Of a DNA stretch of 64,000 bases, positions 33,153 through 42,322 are shown piece after piece. The DNA lies in contig CAJUGH010000024.1 in assembly GCA_910586215.1 (NCBI GenBank), forward strand, positions 1 through 64,000, written 5' to 3'. The notes under the pieces are model-generated. The model searched no databases. It saw nothing but the letters and a program-made list of their open reading frames with translations, and was not told the DNA's origin. The translations under genes and the position numbers were made by a program. This stretch comes from an uncultured Acetatifactor sp. (GTDB lineage Bacteria; Bacillota; Clostridia; Lachnospirales; Lachnospiraceae). Numbering within the stretch: the first letter of the stretch is position 1; each line of letters begins with the position of its first letter.

Positions 33153-34730
33153 TCACTCCTCCCTGCCGCCTTCCGGCAGCCTGGGAACCTCTGGCAGCAG
33201 GTTGCCCCGGATGTCGATCACCGGCCCTCCTGTGCCCTGGATATACTCCTTTGTGATTGTCACCCTGCCTATATTGTCATCCTTGGGGATCTCGTACATG
33301 ATATCCAGCATAAAATCTTCTATGATGGACCGCAGGGCCCTGGCCCCGGTATCGCGCTCCATGGCCTTGTCGGCAATGGCCTCTAAGGATCCTTCCGTAA
33401 ACTCCAGCTTCACCTCATCCAGTTCCAGCAACTTCTGGTACTGCTTCAGGATGGCATTCTTCGGCTCCTTCAGAATCTTCACCAGCATCTCCTTGGTCAG
33501 CCCCTCCAGGGTGTAAATAATGGGCAGGCGGCCGATAAATTCCGGGATCATGCCAAACTTCCGGATATCCTCCACCGTCACCTTGGACAGGATATTCTTA
33601 TCCTTGTCATATTTGTCCCGCAGTTCGGAGTTGAAACCAATGGAGGCCGTCTTCGTCAGACGCTCCTTGATGATATCTTCCAGATCCGGAAAGGCACCGC
33701 CACAGATAAACAGGATATTCCGGGTGTTCACTGTGGCCAGGGGCACCATGGCATTCTTGCTGTTGGCACCCACAGGCACCTCCACCTCGGCACCCTCCAG
33801 GAGTTTCAGCATTCCCTGCTGGACGCTCTCCCCGCTCACATCCCTGGTGTTGGTATTCTTCTTCTTGGCGATCTTGTCGATCTCATCGATGAAAATGATG
33901 CCCCTCTCTGCCTTCTCCACATCGTTGTCTGCAGCCGCCAGAAGCTTTGACACCACGGATTCAATGTCATCCCCGATATAACCGGCCTCGGTGAGGGAAG
34001 TGGCATCCGCAATGGCCAGGGGCACATCCAGCAGACGGGCCAGGGTCCGCACCAGGTAAGTCTTGCCGCTGCCGGTAGGTCCGATCATCAGCATATTGGA
34101 TTTCTCTATCTCTATATTGTCCATGGTACCTGTGGCCACCCTCTTATAGTGGTTATATACTGCCACCGAGATCACCTTCTTGGCATGCTCCTGTCCTACC
34201 ACATACTCGTCCAGGCTGGCCTTGATCTTATGGGGTGCCGGGATATCCCGGATGTTCAGTACAGGCTTTTCCCCTTCCGTTTTCTTCTTCTTTTTCAGCT
34301 TCTGCTTGTTGGGGATCCCCCCATCCCCCTGAAGATCTGCCAGGTTCACGAAGCTGATATTGGGGAATCCTCCCATATTGGGGAATCCCCCCTGTTTGGA
34401 CAACTGGTCCAGTTCATTCTGAAACTGGGGATTGTTCAGCATCCCCTGATAGTCGAACTGGCTCACTGTCTCCATGGTCTTATGCATACAGTCATTGCAG
34501 ATACAGATATTATTGGGCAGCTTGAACATTTTCCCGGCCTTGCTCTCCGGCCTCCTGCAGATAAAACACACATCCTCATATTCACTGTTGGCGCTTTTCC
34601 CTGCATTTGCAGTGATGGAAGCGTCTTTCTTCCCCTCATTCTTCCCCTGCCCGTCTTCCTGTGCCGTCTCTTCCTGTTCCACATCCTGCAGATCTTCCAG
34701 GTTCTCATTCTCGTTGTATCTATCGGACAT
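33153..34730 (-). CDS. ClpX-like AAA+ ATPase with divergent substrate loops
   Basis: A 525-residue ring-forming unfoldase related to ClpX (usually about 420). An acidic N-terminal extension of some 50 residues precedes a C4 zinc finger (CFICRRPES, CICNDCM) and a Gly/Phe/Asn-rich linker with a Lys tract. The AAA+ core has Walker A GPTGSGKTYL, pore loop EAGYIGDD, Walker B IIFIDEIDKIA, and sensor elements near MIPEFIGRLP and DTGARALRS. The ClpP-docking tripeptide IGF is kept (KTASIGFNSE). The RKH loop that follows VQQALLKLIEG in ClpX is replaced by VGANSKNAM. No clpP lies beside it, so a housekeeping clpX-clpP may exist elsewhere. ATG 34730 follows GGAGGGGACA. Confidence 0.88.
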   Translation of the reverse strand: MSDRYNENENLEDLQDVEQEETAQEDGQGKNEGKKDASITANAGKSANSEYEDVCFICRRPESKAGKMFKLPNNICICNDCMHKTMETVSQFDYQGMLNNPQFQNELDQLSKQGGFPNMGGFPNISFVNLADLQGDGGIPNKQKLKKKKKTEGEKPVLNIRDIPAPHKIKASLDEYVVGQEHAKKVISVAVYNHYKRVATGTMDNIEIEKSNMLMIGPTGSGKTYLVRTLARLLDVPLAIADATSLTEAGYIGDDIESVVSKLLAAADNDVEKAERGIIFIDEIDKIAKKKNTNTRDVSGESVQQGMLKLLEGAEVEVPVGANSKNAMVPLATVNTRNILFICGGAFPDLEDIIKERLTKTASIGFNSELRDKYDKDKNILSKVTVEDIRKFGMIPEFIGRLPIIYTLEGLTKEMLVKILKEPKNAILKQYQKLLELDEVKLEFTEGSLEAIADKAMERDTGARALRSIIEDFMLDIMYEIPKDDNIGRVTITKEYIQGTGGPVIDIRGNLLPEVPRLPEGGREE

Positions 34731-34837
34731 TGTCCCCTCCATTCCTGCCGCACAGCTGCGGCACACGATCCTGTGGATCCTATTACGAGTATACTGGAAA
34801 AAACGTCCTGGCACAAGTAATCTTTTTCTAAACTATG

Positions 34838-34884
34838 CGTAACAGTTCAGCTAGTGTTGCTGTGAACGAAGGGAACAGTAACGT
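34838..34884. repeat. Short repeat: family B end joined to a family A palindrome
   Basis: GTAACAGTTCAGC (family B end) is followed by GTTGCTGTGAAC...GGGAACAGTAAC, the shortest form of family A. The same short form is at 36556-36582. It lies between the ClpX-like gene and the HtrA terminator. Confidence 0.6.
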
Positions 34885-34888
34885 AAAA

Positions 34889-34915
34889 CCCCGGACAGGG
34901 CCATCCCGTCCGGGG
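34889..34915 (-). terminator. Terminator of the htrA-like gene
   Basis: CCCCGGACGGGATGG...CCTGTCCGGGG gives a 12-bp GC-rich stem, followed on the minus strand by TTTTACG. Confidence 0.75.
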
Positions 34916-34982
34916 CTTGATTCTGTACATGGTAGTGCGGCTGACTGCAAAGGGAGTAGATACCCATTTCCAGGAGCCACCT

Positions 34983-36377
34983 TTATCGGTCTTCCGTCCT
35001 CTCTCCCAGGGTAACCTCCAGTTCATAAGGCTCATACTCGCCGTTGATCAGACGGTTCACTGTGACAGTTATGGTGTCTCCAATCTTGTAATACTGTATC
35101 ACATTCTGTAGATCTGTATAGGACGAAACCCTCTGTCCATCAAATCTGGTGATGATGTCTCCCCTCAGGATGCCCGCCTTGTCTGCGGCACTGCCATCCT
35201 CCACCGCATATACGAAGACACCCCTGGGCATATTGTAGACCTGGGACATATCCTCAGGGACATTCTGCATGGTGATCCCCATGTAGCCCTTTTCCTCTTC
35301 CGCAACCTTGGTCCTGGTCTGGCGTTCCATCAGTTCGGAGATAATCGGGCTTGCAGAACTGATGGGAATGGCATAGCCCATGCCTTCCACCGTGGTGCCA
35401 TAGAGCTTGCTGGAGTTGATGCCGATGACTTCCCCGTTAATATTCAGCAGGGCACCACCGGAATTCCCCTCGTTGATGGCCGCATTGGTCTGGATAAAGG
35501 TCCCCTTGGAGCCATCGGACATGGTCACTTCCCGGTTCAAGGCGCTGACGATGCCATTGGTCACAGACTGGCCATATCCCAGGGCATTGCCGATGGCGAT
35601 CACCGGCTCTCCCAGCTTCAGTTCATCGCTGTCCCCCAGGGCCGCCACGGTGATGGCTTTCTTCGTCTGCTCCGTCAGATCCTCCAGTTTCACGGCGATC
35701 ACGGCCAGATCCATCTCCGGATCCGTACCCTTGATGACAGCTTCTGCCACGGAACCATCGATAAAGGTGACTTCCAGGGTAGTGGTGCCTTCCACCACAT
35801 GGTTGTTGGAGACAATGAGCAGTTCCCCTTCATTCTCCGATACAATGATCCCGGATCCTGCCGCCGCACGGTCCTGTTTGTAGGACTGTCCCCAGAAAGT
35901 GGTGCCTGTGCTGGTAAAATTATTCACAATGGACACCATGGCCGGCATGACCTTCTCCACCACACCGGTGAGATCTGTCTGTACCATGGTCACATGGGAC
36001 ACATTGGCGCTGTTGGCCGGCACATCCGTGGATGTGTCCGTAACCGGCTGGGAGATGGAGGTTCCCTTGCCATCTGCCGGGGATGTGGACAACTGTCCGG
36101 TTCCAAGCTGTACCGCATAGAACCCGATTCCTGCAAAGAGTCCGAAACACAGCCCCAGAGCCACACTGAGCATCAGCTTGCGGAATGTGCCTCCCTTCTT
36201 CCCGGGTGTCCTGCCTTGCTGCATGCCCTGTCCCTGTGCCATGTATCCCTGGGCCTGGTTTCCTGCCCCTGCCTGGCCGGGTCCGAATGAACTGCCTGTG
36301 GTCTGGTATGTTGTGTACTGGTTGGAACCTGTACTGGTGCCTGTGTCAGAATTGGAATAAATTTCATTTTCGTACAT
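34983..36377 (-). CDS. HtrA/DegP-type serine protease with PDZ domain
   Basis: Membrane-anchored quality-control protease. A cytoplasmic Gln/Gly/Thr-rich tail of about 65 residues precedes one membrane helix (LMLSVALGLCFGLFAGIGF). The trypsin-like domain has the triad His in VSNNHVVEG, Asp in EMDLAVIAV and Ser in NEGNSGGALL. One C-terminal PDZ domain (about residues 355-455) carries YMGITMQNVPED and AGILRGDIITRFDG. The long N-terminal tail and single PDZ are as in Gram-positive HtrA/YkdA/YyxA. It should refold or degrade damaged exported proteins. It is a single-gene unit. Confidence 0.94.
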   Translation of the reverse strand: MYENEIYSNSDTGTSTGSNQYTTYQTTGSSFGPGQAGAGNQAQGYMAQGQGMQQGRTPGKKGGTFRKLMLSVALGLCFGLFAGIGFYAVQLGTGQLSTSPADGKGTSISQPVTDTSTDVPANSANVSHVTMVQTDLTGVVEKVMPAMVSIVNNFTSTGTTFWGQSYKQDRAAAGSGIIVSENEGELLIVSNNHVVEGTTTLEVTFIDGSVAEAVIKGTDPEMDLAVIAVKLEDLTEQTKKAITVAALGDSDELKLGEPVIAIGNALGYGQSVTNGIVSALNREVTMSDGSKGTFIQTNAAINEGNSGGALLNINGEVIGINSSKLYGTTVEGMGYAIPISSASPIISELMERQTRTKVAEEEKGYMGITMQNVPEDMSQVYNMPRGVFVYAVEDGSAADKAGILRGDIITRFDGQRVSSYTDLQNVIQYYKIGDTITVTVNRLINGEYEPYELEVTLGERTEDR

Positions 36378-36555
36378 AATGATTACCCCTTTCTTCTATT
36401 TATCTGCGATTTTCCGTCATTGCCGCATGGATATCTGCTTCCGCAGACTCTGGATTGTAAGGTCTGGGAATTGCTTTTCCCTAACCGTGTAACCACAGTA
36501 TATCCTGCAATTGTGACGGATTTGTGTTTCATTTATGAAAAGGGTATGAATTGTG

Positions 36556-36582
36556 TTGCTGTGAACGGAGTGAACAGTAACT
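36556..36582. repeat. Short family A palindrome downstream of glmS
   Basis: GTTGCTGTGAACGG followed by AGTGAACAGTAAC, 14 bases after the glmS stop. It is near-identical to the copy at 34858-34884 and could act as a transcript end, although no T-run follows. Confidence 0.65.
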
Positions 36583-36595
36583 GAATTGTAACCGT

Positions 36596-38422
36596 TTATT
36601 CCACCGTGACGGACTTTGCCAGGTTCCTGGGTTTATCCACGTCACATCCCCGGCCCACTGCCACATAGTAGGCGAACAGCTGCAGGGGAATGATGGCCAG
36701 GGAATTGGCAAAATAGGGGGTGGTTCCTGGCAGATATACCACATAGTCTGCCACCTTCTCCATGGCCTTGTTCTCCTCATTGGTCACGGCCATGACGAAT
36801 GCACCCCTGGCCTTCACCTCCTGGGTATTGCCGATCGTCTTCTGATAGAGCAACGGCTGGGTGGACAGTGCCACCACCAGGGTTCCTTCCTCGATCAGGG
36901 AGATGGTTCCATGTTTCAGTTCCCCTGCCGCATAAGCTTCCGAATGCACATAGGAGATCTCTTTTAGCTTAAGGGAGCCTTCCAGGGATATGGCATAGTC
37001 TATTCCCCGGCCAATGAAGAAGATATCCCTGGCCCCCAGGTACCTGCTGGCAAAATGCTGGATCTTCTGCTTCTGTCCCAGGAGCAGTTCAATCTGGTCC
37101 GGCAGGCATTGCAGGTCTCCCAGCAGGGTCCGGAATTCTTCCTTGGGAAGCACCCCTTTCACCCTGGCAAATTTCATGGCCAGCAGGTACAGGGCCACAA
37201 GCTGGGCGCTGTACGCTTTGGTGGTGGCCACGGCAATCTCCGGCCCTGCCCAGGTATACAGGCAGGCATCTGCCTCCCTGGCAATGGAACTTCCCACCAC
37301 ATTCACGATCCCCAGCACCTTCTGTCCCCTGGCCTTGGATTCCCGAAGGGCCGCCAGGGTATCTGCCGTCTCCCCGGACTGGCTGATGACCATCACCATG
37401 CTGCCTTCCTCCATGATGGGGTCCCGGTAACGGAATTCACTGGCCACATCCACCTCCACCGGAATCCTGGCTAGGCCCTCCAGCACATATTTCCCGGTGA
37501 CGCCTGCGTGGTAGGCAGAACCACAGGCCACAATATGGATCTTCTTCACGGCAGCCAGTTCCTCGTCTGTCATATGCAGTTCCTCGATCACGATCTCCCC
37601 TTCCTTGATCCTGGGGGAAATGGTGTCCGCAATGGTCCTGGGCTGTTCGTACATTTCCTTCAGCATAAAATGTTCATATCCGGCCTTCTCTGCCGCATCC
37701 GCATCCCAGTCAATGGTCACAGGTTCCTTGGACAGTTCCTCCTCGTCCACGGAGAAGAACCGCAGGCTGTCCCGGCCAAGGGCGGCTACCTCCTGGTTGT
37801 CCATATAATATACCGTCCTGGTATACTTCAGGATGGCAGGCACATCCGAGGCAATGAAACATCCGGAAGCATTCTGCCCTACGATCAGCGGGCTGTCCTT
37901 CCTGGCGGCATAGATTTCCTCCGGATAGTCCGCGAACATGATCCCAAGGGCATAGGAACCTTCCACCCGGTGCAGTACCTTGGTGATGGCTTCCAGGGGG
38001 TTGCCCTTGTAATAGTAGTCCAGCAGATGGGCCAGCACCTCTGTGTCTGTATCCGACTGGAACTGGTAACCCTTGTCTGCCATTTTCTTCTTCAAGGGAA
38101 TATAGTTCTCAATGATGCCGTTATGTACCACTGCAATGGTTCCTGCCTGGTTCATATGAGGGTGGGCATTCCTGTCGCTGGGCGCACCATGGGTAGCCCA
38201 TCTTGTATGACCGATACCTGCATTCCCCCGCATGGTCTCCCCTCCCCTGGTAAGGTTCTCCAGGATCTTCAGCCTTCCAATGGCCTTCCTAGTCTGGATC
38301 TTCTCCCCGTCATACACTGCCATTCCCGCCGAGTCATATCCCCGGTACTCCAGCCTTGCCAGCCCGTCTAATATAATAGGCGCCGCCTGCCCGTTTCCAA
38401 TATATCCTACAATTCCGCACAT
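36596..38422 (-). CDS. glmS: Glutamine-fructose-6-phosphate aminotransferase
   Basis: Makes glucosamine-6-phosphate from fructose-6-phosphate and glutamine, the entry to UDP-GlcNAc for peptidoglycan and surface glycans. The N-terminal nucleophile Cys2 is in MCGIVGYIGN; the glutaminase domain has GIGHTRWATHG. Two SIS domains follow with VACGSAYHAG, VMVISQSGETADT, FFIGRGIDYA and SEAYAAGELKHG. It ends DKPRNLAKSVTVE, the normal GlmS terminus. 608 residues is standard. No glmS ribozyme was recognised upstream; only 28 bases separate it from the glycosyltransferase gene. Confidence 0.97.
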   Translation of the reverse strand: MCGIVGYIGNGQAAPIILDGLARLEYRGYDSAGMAVYDGEKIQTRKAIGRLKILENLTRGGETMRGNAGIGHTRWATHGAPSDRNAHPHMNQAGTIAVVHNGIIENYIPLKKKMADKGYQFQSDTDTEVLAHLLDYYYKGNPLEAITKVLHRVEGSYALGIMFADYPEEIYAARKDSPLIVGQNASGCFIASDVPAILKYTRTVYYMDNQEVAALGRDSLRFFSVDEEELSKEPVTIDWDADAAEKAGYEHFMLKEMYEQPRTIADTISPRIKEGEIVIEELHMTDEELAAVKKIHIVACGSAYHAGVTGKYVLEGLARIPVEVDVASEFRYRDPIMEEGSMVMVISQSGETADTLAALRESKARGQKVLGIVNVVGSSIAREADACLYTWAGPEIAVATTKAYSAQLVALYLLAMKFARVKGVLPKEEFRTLLGDLQCLPDQIELLLGQKQKIQHFASRYLGARDIFFIGRGIDYAISLEGSLKLKEISYVHSEAYAAGELKHGTISLIEEGTLVVALSTQPLLYQKTIGNTQEVKARGAFVMAVTNEENKAMEKVADYVVYLPGTTPYFANSLAIIPLQLFAYYVAVGRGCDVDKPRNLAKSVTVE

Positions 38423-38450
38423 ATCTGCCCTTGCTCCTGTCTGTTATTCG

Positions 38451-39455
38451 TCATTCCCTGCATGCTGCCCGTGCCCTGTCTGGATCGTGCCCTGCCTCCT
38501 CCGGCTCCTTTTCTTCTGTCAGGCCGGGTCTGCCACCCTCCCAGTACGCCCGGTTGGTACTAATGGCCAGCACCCATTTCCGCGGCAGGCCCTTATAATG
38601 TTTTCCCAGGAAATACCCGGCATACTTAAAAGCGCACTGCATGCAGAAACCGGGAAAAAGGATCCTGCAGCCCTCTTGTCCCAGCCGCCTCCAGGTCTGC
38701 GCCACCAGCTTCTTTCCTTCGGACTCAGAGGAAATCCCACTGAAGACTTCCGGGTGATCTGCCTGGGACACTCCCAGGTCAAAATTCCTGCGAAGCTGCT
38801 GCAGGTTCGTATAGGTATGGGAATGTATCACCTCTGCCCCAGCCACATATGCCACGGAATAACCTGCCTGCACGGCCCCTGCTGCATAGATCATATCCTC
38901 ATTGAATATTGTATGGCGGATGAACCCTCCCAATTCCTCATAAATATCCCGGCGGTATGCCGCACATACATTGGAACAGAAGAAGGTCTTCACCCCCAGG
39001 CGTTCCATGTCCCCTGCATTTTTCACCTGGGAGGCCGCCGGATAGTTGAACTCCCTGGAGATCCGTTCCAGTACACCGCTGTCCTTCCTGGGCAGCTGCC
39101 TGGCATAAGCCACTGCAACGCCTTCCCTTAAGGCATCTACCAGCTTCTCCACCAGATCTTCCCTGGCTGGCATGGCATCCTGGGTCATAGTCACGAACAC
39201 ATCCCCGTCTGTGTATCTCACTCCCTGGTGCCTGGTACCCCCATGGTCAAATTCCTTCCTGGCCAGATGATGTACTTCCACTTCCGGGTATTTTTCTGCA
39301 AAGCCAGTTCCTGCTGTCAGCGCATCAAGAAACTGCTGCCCGGTATTCATCAAGATAATCTTCCCCAAGGACACTGTCTGGCGCTTCAGCCGATCCAGCA
39401 GTTCCAGCAATTCTGTTCCCGGCTTGTACACCGGAATTACCACATCTACTTTCAA
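38451..39455 (-). CDS. GT2 glycosyltransferase, rhamnosyltransferase-like
   Basis: A GT-A fold enzyme: VDVVIPVYKPGTELLELL at the start, a donor-site region around FVTMTQDAMPA, and the HHLARKEFDHGGTRHQG segment typical of rhamnosyltransferases that use dTDP-rhamnose. C-terminal helices may contact the membrane. The start is TTG 39455, 6 bases after GGGGGTG; the ribosome site belongs to a family C hairpin. The gene runs into glmS and may be its operon partner. The tail after residue 310 is Glu/Arg-rich and likely disordered. Confidence 0.88.
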   Translation of the reverse strand: MKVDVVIPVYKPGTELLELLDRLKRQTVSLGKIILMNTGQQFLDALTAGTGFAEKYPEVEVHHLARKEFDHGGTRHQGVRYTDGDVFVTMTQDAMPAREDLVEKLVDALREGVAVAYARQLPRKDSGVLERISREFNYPAASQVKNAGDMERLGVKTFFCSNVCAAYRRDIYEELGGFIRHTIFNEDMIYAAGAVQAGYSVAYVAGAEVIHSHTYTNLQQLRRNFDLGVSQADHPEVFSGISSESEGKKLVAQTWRRLGQEGCRILFPGFCMQCAFKYAGYFLGKHYKGLPRKWVLAISTNRAYWEGGRPGLTEEKEPEEAGHDPDRARAACRE

Positions 39456-39457
39456 AC

Positions 39458-39522
39458 TTTACACCCCCATGCCCGCCCCTGGCGGGCATAAATTTCAAGA
39501 GTACGAAAGTTTACTTTCGTAC
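39458..39522 (-). repeat. Family C double hairpin carrying a ribosome site
   Basis: On the minus strand GTACGAAAGT/ACTTTCGTAC (39501-39522) is followed by GCCCGCC/GGCGGGC (39471-39487) and GGGGGTGTAAAG, then the TTG start of the glycosyltransferase. Arms, order and spacing match the guaA leader. Confidence 0.75.
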
Positions 39523-39587
39523 TTATCCTCCGCTTACCCTAGCGTACACTCTAAGGAATTGTCAAAAATAATCTGAATAAATCCTTA

Positions 39588-39630
39588 TAAAAAAAGACAT
39601 AGCGGGACACTTCTGCAGCACCCCGTTATG
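39588..39630 (-). terminator. Terminator of the surface-polysaccharide LCP gene
   Basis: CATAACGGG and CCCGCTATG arms are followed on the minus strand by TCTTTTTTT. It lies 45 bases after the LCP stop and closes the transcript that contains the sugar transferase. Confidence 0.75.
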
Positions 39631-39674
39631 CCTCCCTTCTGGTTCCTGTATTCTTTTATTCCGGCTCTCCTGTC

Positions 39675-40829
39675 CTATCGGTTTTTCAGATAAGGTGCCG
39701 CATCTGCCGCAATCTTGGCACCATATTCCTTCACATTGTCCGTGACTTCGTATTCCTCATCATCGAACAGGAACTGGTGCAACCACACCACATTGGACTC
39801 CAGGTCCACCGGCACCACACAGCTTCCCTTGGCCCCCATATTGGGCACCGCCCGCATATCTTCCTGGGGGAAACCTGCTTCGTCCACAATCTCATAGTCG
39901 GCGATCACAGCCAGAAGTTCCAGGATAGTCTCTGTGTCAAGGCTGGTGTAGATATCCCCCACGGCATCGTTGAACACCCGGGTCAAAGTCGCCAGGTCTG
40001 CCTTCTTGGCCTGGTCTTCTATGGCCTGCAGGACCTCCCTCTGGCGGGCAGCACGCTGGAAATCATCCCCTTTGGTATACCGAATGCGGCAGTAAGCCGT
40101 AGCCTGCAGCCCGTTCAGGAGCTGGGAGCCTGTGTCCGTCACCTTCGTATAACTTGTCTTGAGCACATCGTCCACAATGGTACTCTGGTAATTGTTGATA
40201 TGCTTCAGTTCCTCGCTGTCCACATCAATATAGACACCACCCAGGCCATCGATAACCTTGATCAGTCCCTTATAGCCAACGGTCACGAAATCCGTGATAT
40301 CCATGTCCAGGTTCATATTCAACATCTTGATGGCCTGCTCTGCACCGCCGTAGGAATAGGCAGAATTACACTTCCAATAGTCGTCCCCCTCCTTACTGGC
40401 CAGATTCAAGTAGGTGTCACGGTATATACTCACCAGCTTGATGTCCCCGGTGTCCATATTGATGCTGGCAATCATGGTACTGTCACTGCGGCTGCCCTTG
40501 AACAACTGGCTGTCTGTGGTGGCATCCACGCCGAACAGTGCAATGTTGCGGTATCCATGCATGGCATTCTCTTCGTCCTGCACGGCCTCCTGGATCTCTG
40601 TGGGAATATTCAGTTCCTTGGTGTCCAGTGTCACCATGTTGGGTCCCTCGCTGCTCTGCGTCATCACCAGATACAACACTGCCACCATGATCAGGATAAT
40701 CACGATCTCAACGGCAAACAGGATAATCTTTCCTTTGCTGTTCTTGCGGCGCTTCGCGCTCACTTGCCTGCTGCCTCCCTGAGGAGGCCTGTTTCCCTGC
40801 GGGTTTCTGGGTCTTTGGTTTGCTGCCAT
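39675..40829 (-). CDS. LytR-CpsA-Psr (LCP) family glycopolymer ligase
   Basis: Transfers undecaprenyl-linked glycopolymers to peptidoglycan on the outer membrane face. A basic N-terminal tail and a membrane helix (IILFAVEIVIILIMVAVLYLVM) precede the LCP domain, which begins near NIALFGVDATTD and has the Arg-Asp phosphate-binding elements SRSDSTMIASI and LVSIYRDTYL, plus YCRIRYTKGDDFQRAARQ. Its 384 residues are normal. The start ATG 40829 has AAGGAG upstream and lies 15 bases after the sugar-phosphate transferase gene, so initiation and attachment steps are co-transcribed. Confidence 0.93.
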   Translation of the reverse strand: MAANQRPRNPQGNRPPQGGSRQVSAKRRKNSKGKIILFAVEIVIILIMVAVLYLVMTQSSEGPNMVTLDTKELNIPTEIQEAVQDEENAMHGYRNIALFGVDATTDSQLFKGSRSDSTMIASINMDTGDIKLVSIYRDTYLNLASKEGDDYWKCNSAYSYGGAEQAIKMLNMNLDMDITDFVTVGYKGLIKVIDGLGGVYIDVDSEELKHINNYQSTIVDDVLKTSYTKVTDTGSQLLNGLQATAYCRIRYTKGDDFQRAARQREVLQAIEDQAKKADLATLTRVFNDAVGDIYTSLDTETILELLAVIADYEIVDEAGFPQEDMRAVPNMGAKGSCVVPVDLESNVVWLHQFLFDDEEYEVTDNVKEYGAKIAADAAPYLKNR

Positions 40830-40844
40830 GGTTCTTCTCCTTAT

Positions 40845-42251
40845 CTAATATGCATTTTTATTGACAAAACCTGTAAAAAAGGTCATAAAAATAATCTTCA
40901 TATCAAACCAGAAAGTCCAATTCTCTATATAGTAAAGATCATACTCGATCCGCTTCCTGATGGAGGTGTCCCCCCGCAGGCCATTTACCTGGGCCCATCC
41001 GGTAAGCCCCGGTCTCACCTGGTGTTTCACCATATACCTGGGAATCTCCTCCCGGAACTTCTCCACAAACAGGGGCCTCTCCGGCCTGGGCCCTACCAGG
41101 CTCATATCCCCTTTCAGGATATTGAATAGCTGGGGCAGTTCGTCCAGGCTGGTCCGGCGCAGGAATTTCCCCACTCCAGTGACCCTGGGATCATTCCGTA
41201 CTGTCCAGGCCTTCTTCTCTTCCCTGGGAGACTGGATTTCCATGCTGCGGAATTTATACATATAAAAAGTCTTGTTGTGAAGTCCCACCCGCTCCTGCTT
41301 AAAGATCACAGGACCCGGACTGCTAAGTTTCACCAGGATGGCAGACAGGATCATAATGGGCGATGTCACCGCGATGCCGAACAGGGAACCTGCTATGTCA
41401 ACCACCCGTTTGATAATCATATTGCCCGTGTTGGTCAAGGGCACATAGCGGATGTTGATCACTGGAAGGCCCAGCAGGTCTTCCGTATAGGGCTTGCTGG
41501 GAATCAGGCTGTTGTAGTCCGGGATAAACTTGGTATGCACCCCGGATTTCTCACAGGTTCCCACAATGCTCCGCAGATAATCGTAATCCTCCAGGGGCAG
41601 GGTAATGGCGATCTCGTCCAGCTTGTTCTCTGGCAGGATCACTTCCAGGTTCCCCAGGCTTCCCAGGACTTTTACTCCTTTGTAGGTGGTACCTGCGGGA
41701 ATATGGTTGTCCAGGATGCCACAGGCCACATATCCCCACTGGGGATTGTCCATCAGTCTGTCAATGTATTCCTCCGCTGCCCTGGAATACCCCACTAACA
41801 GGATATGTTTCAGGTTATATCCCTTGCTGCGGATGGTCCTAAGTCCCTTGCGCAGGAAGATCCGGAAGCAGGAAGTGAAGAACACATTAAAGGTGTAAAA
41901 TATCACCATCACGGACCGGGAATAATTGATCTCCTTGATGATCATGTACAGGACAATGATCAAGGTCACAATGCCAATGGTGTTGGCCTTCACGATCCCG
42001 TAGATCTCGAACCGGCGCCGCACCGTACGCTTGGGTGCATACACATTGCACACATAATACATGACCATGAAGATGGGTATGATAAATACCAGCAGCCGGA
42101 AATAATCACTGGCTGGCAGGACACCAGGACCTGGCCCCTTGTTCAAGATATAAAACTTGAAAAAGTAGGCCAACATAAAGGACGCTGCTGTGATGGCAGC
42201 ATCTATCATTACCATGAATCGGTTAAAAACCTTCTGATTGTCCTTTATCAT
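40845..42251 (-). CDS. Polyprenyl glycosylphosphotransferase (WbaP/CpsE-like)
   Basis: Starts a surface polysaccharide by moving a hexose-1-phosphate from a UDP-sugar onto undecaprenyl phosphate. Four membrane helices (about residues 10-125) precede a nucleotide-binding-like middle region (HILLVGYSRAAEEYIDRLM). The catalytic domain then has KRVVDIAGSLFGIAVTSPIM, VIFKQERVGLHNKTFYMYKF, DELPQLFNILKGDMSLVGPR and VRPGLTGWAQVNG. I favour ATG 42251; GTG 42260 is possible. An internal promoter lies just upstream (42270-42298). The first sugar cannot be read. Confidence 0.94.
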   Translation of the reverse strand: MIKDNQKVFNRFMVMIDAAITAASFMLAYFFKFYILNKGPGPGVLPASDYFRLLVFIIPIFMVMYYVCNVYAPKRTVRRRFEIYGIVKANTIGIVTLIIVLYMIIKEINYSRSVMVIFYTFNVFFTSCFRIFLRKGLRTIRSKGYNLKHILLVGYSRAAEEYIDRLMDNPQWGYVACGILDNHIPAGTTYKGVKVLGSLGNLEVILPENKLDEIAITLPLEDYDYLRSIVGTCEKSGVHTKFIPDYNSLIPSKPYTEDLLGLPVINIRYVPLTNTGNMIIKRVVDIAGSLFGIAVTSPIMILSAILVKLSSPGPVIFKQERVGLHNKTFYMYKFRSMEIQSPREEKKAWTVRNDPRVTGVGKFLRRTSLDELPQLFNILKGDMSLVGPRPERPLFVEKFREEIPRYMVKHQVRPGLTGWAQVNGLRGDTSIRKRIEYDLYYIENWTFWFDMKIIFMTFFTGFVNKNAY

Positions 42252-42269
42252 ATGCGCCACCCGGAGTAT

Positions 42270-42298
42270 ATTCTACAATATTATTATAAGGAGTACAA
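42270..42298 (-). promoter_or_regulatory. Internal promoter for the sugar transferase and LCP genes
   Basis: Minus-strand TTGTAC (42293-42298), 17 bases and TAGAAT (42270-42275) in a locally AT-rich stretch. It would give a short leader ahead of the sugar-phosphate transferase. Confidence 0.55.
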
Positions 42299-42322
42299 CT
42301 TATAAATTTATGAAGCTATTTC

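Noticed and set aside
38423..38450. glmS ribozyme upstream of glmS
   Set aside because: Only 28 bases separate glmS from the gene before it, too short for the ribozyme.
39777..41129. A 450-codon plus-strand frame
   Set aside because: It runs across two real minus-strand genes (LCP and sugar transferase), which no single gene could do sensibly.
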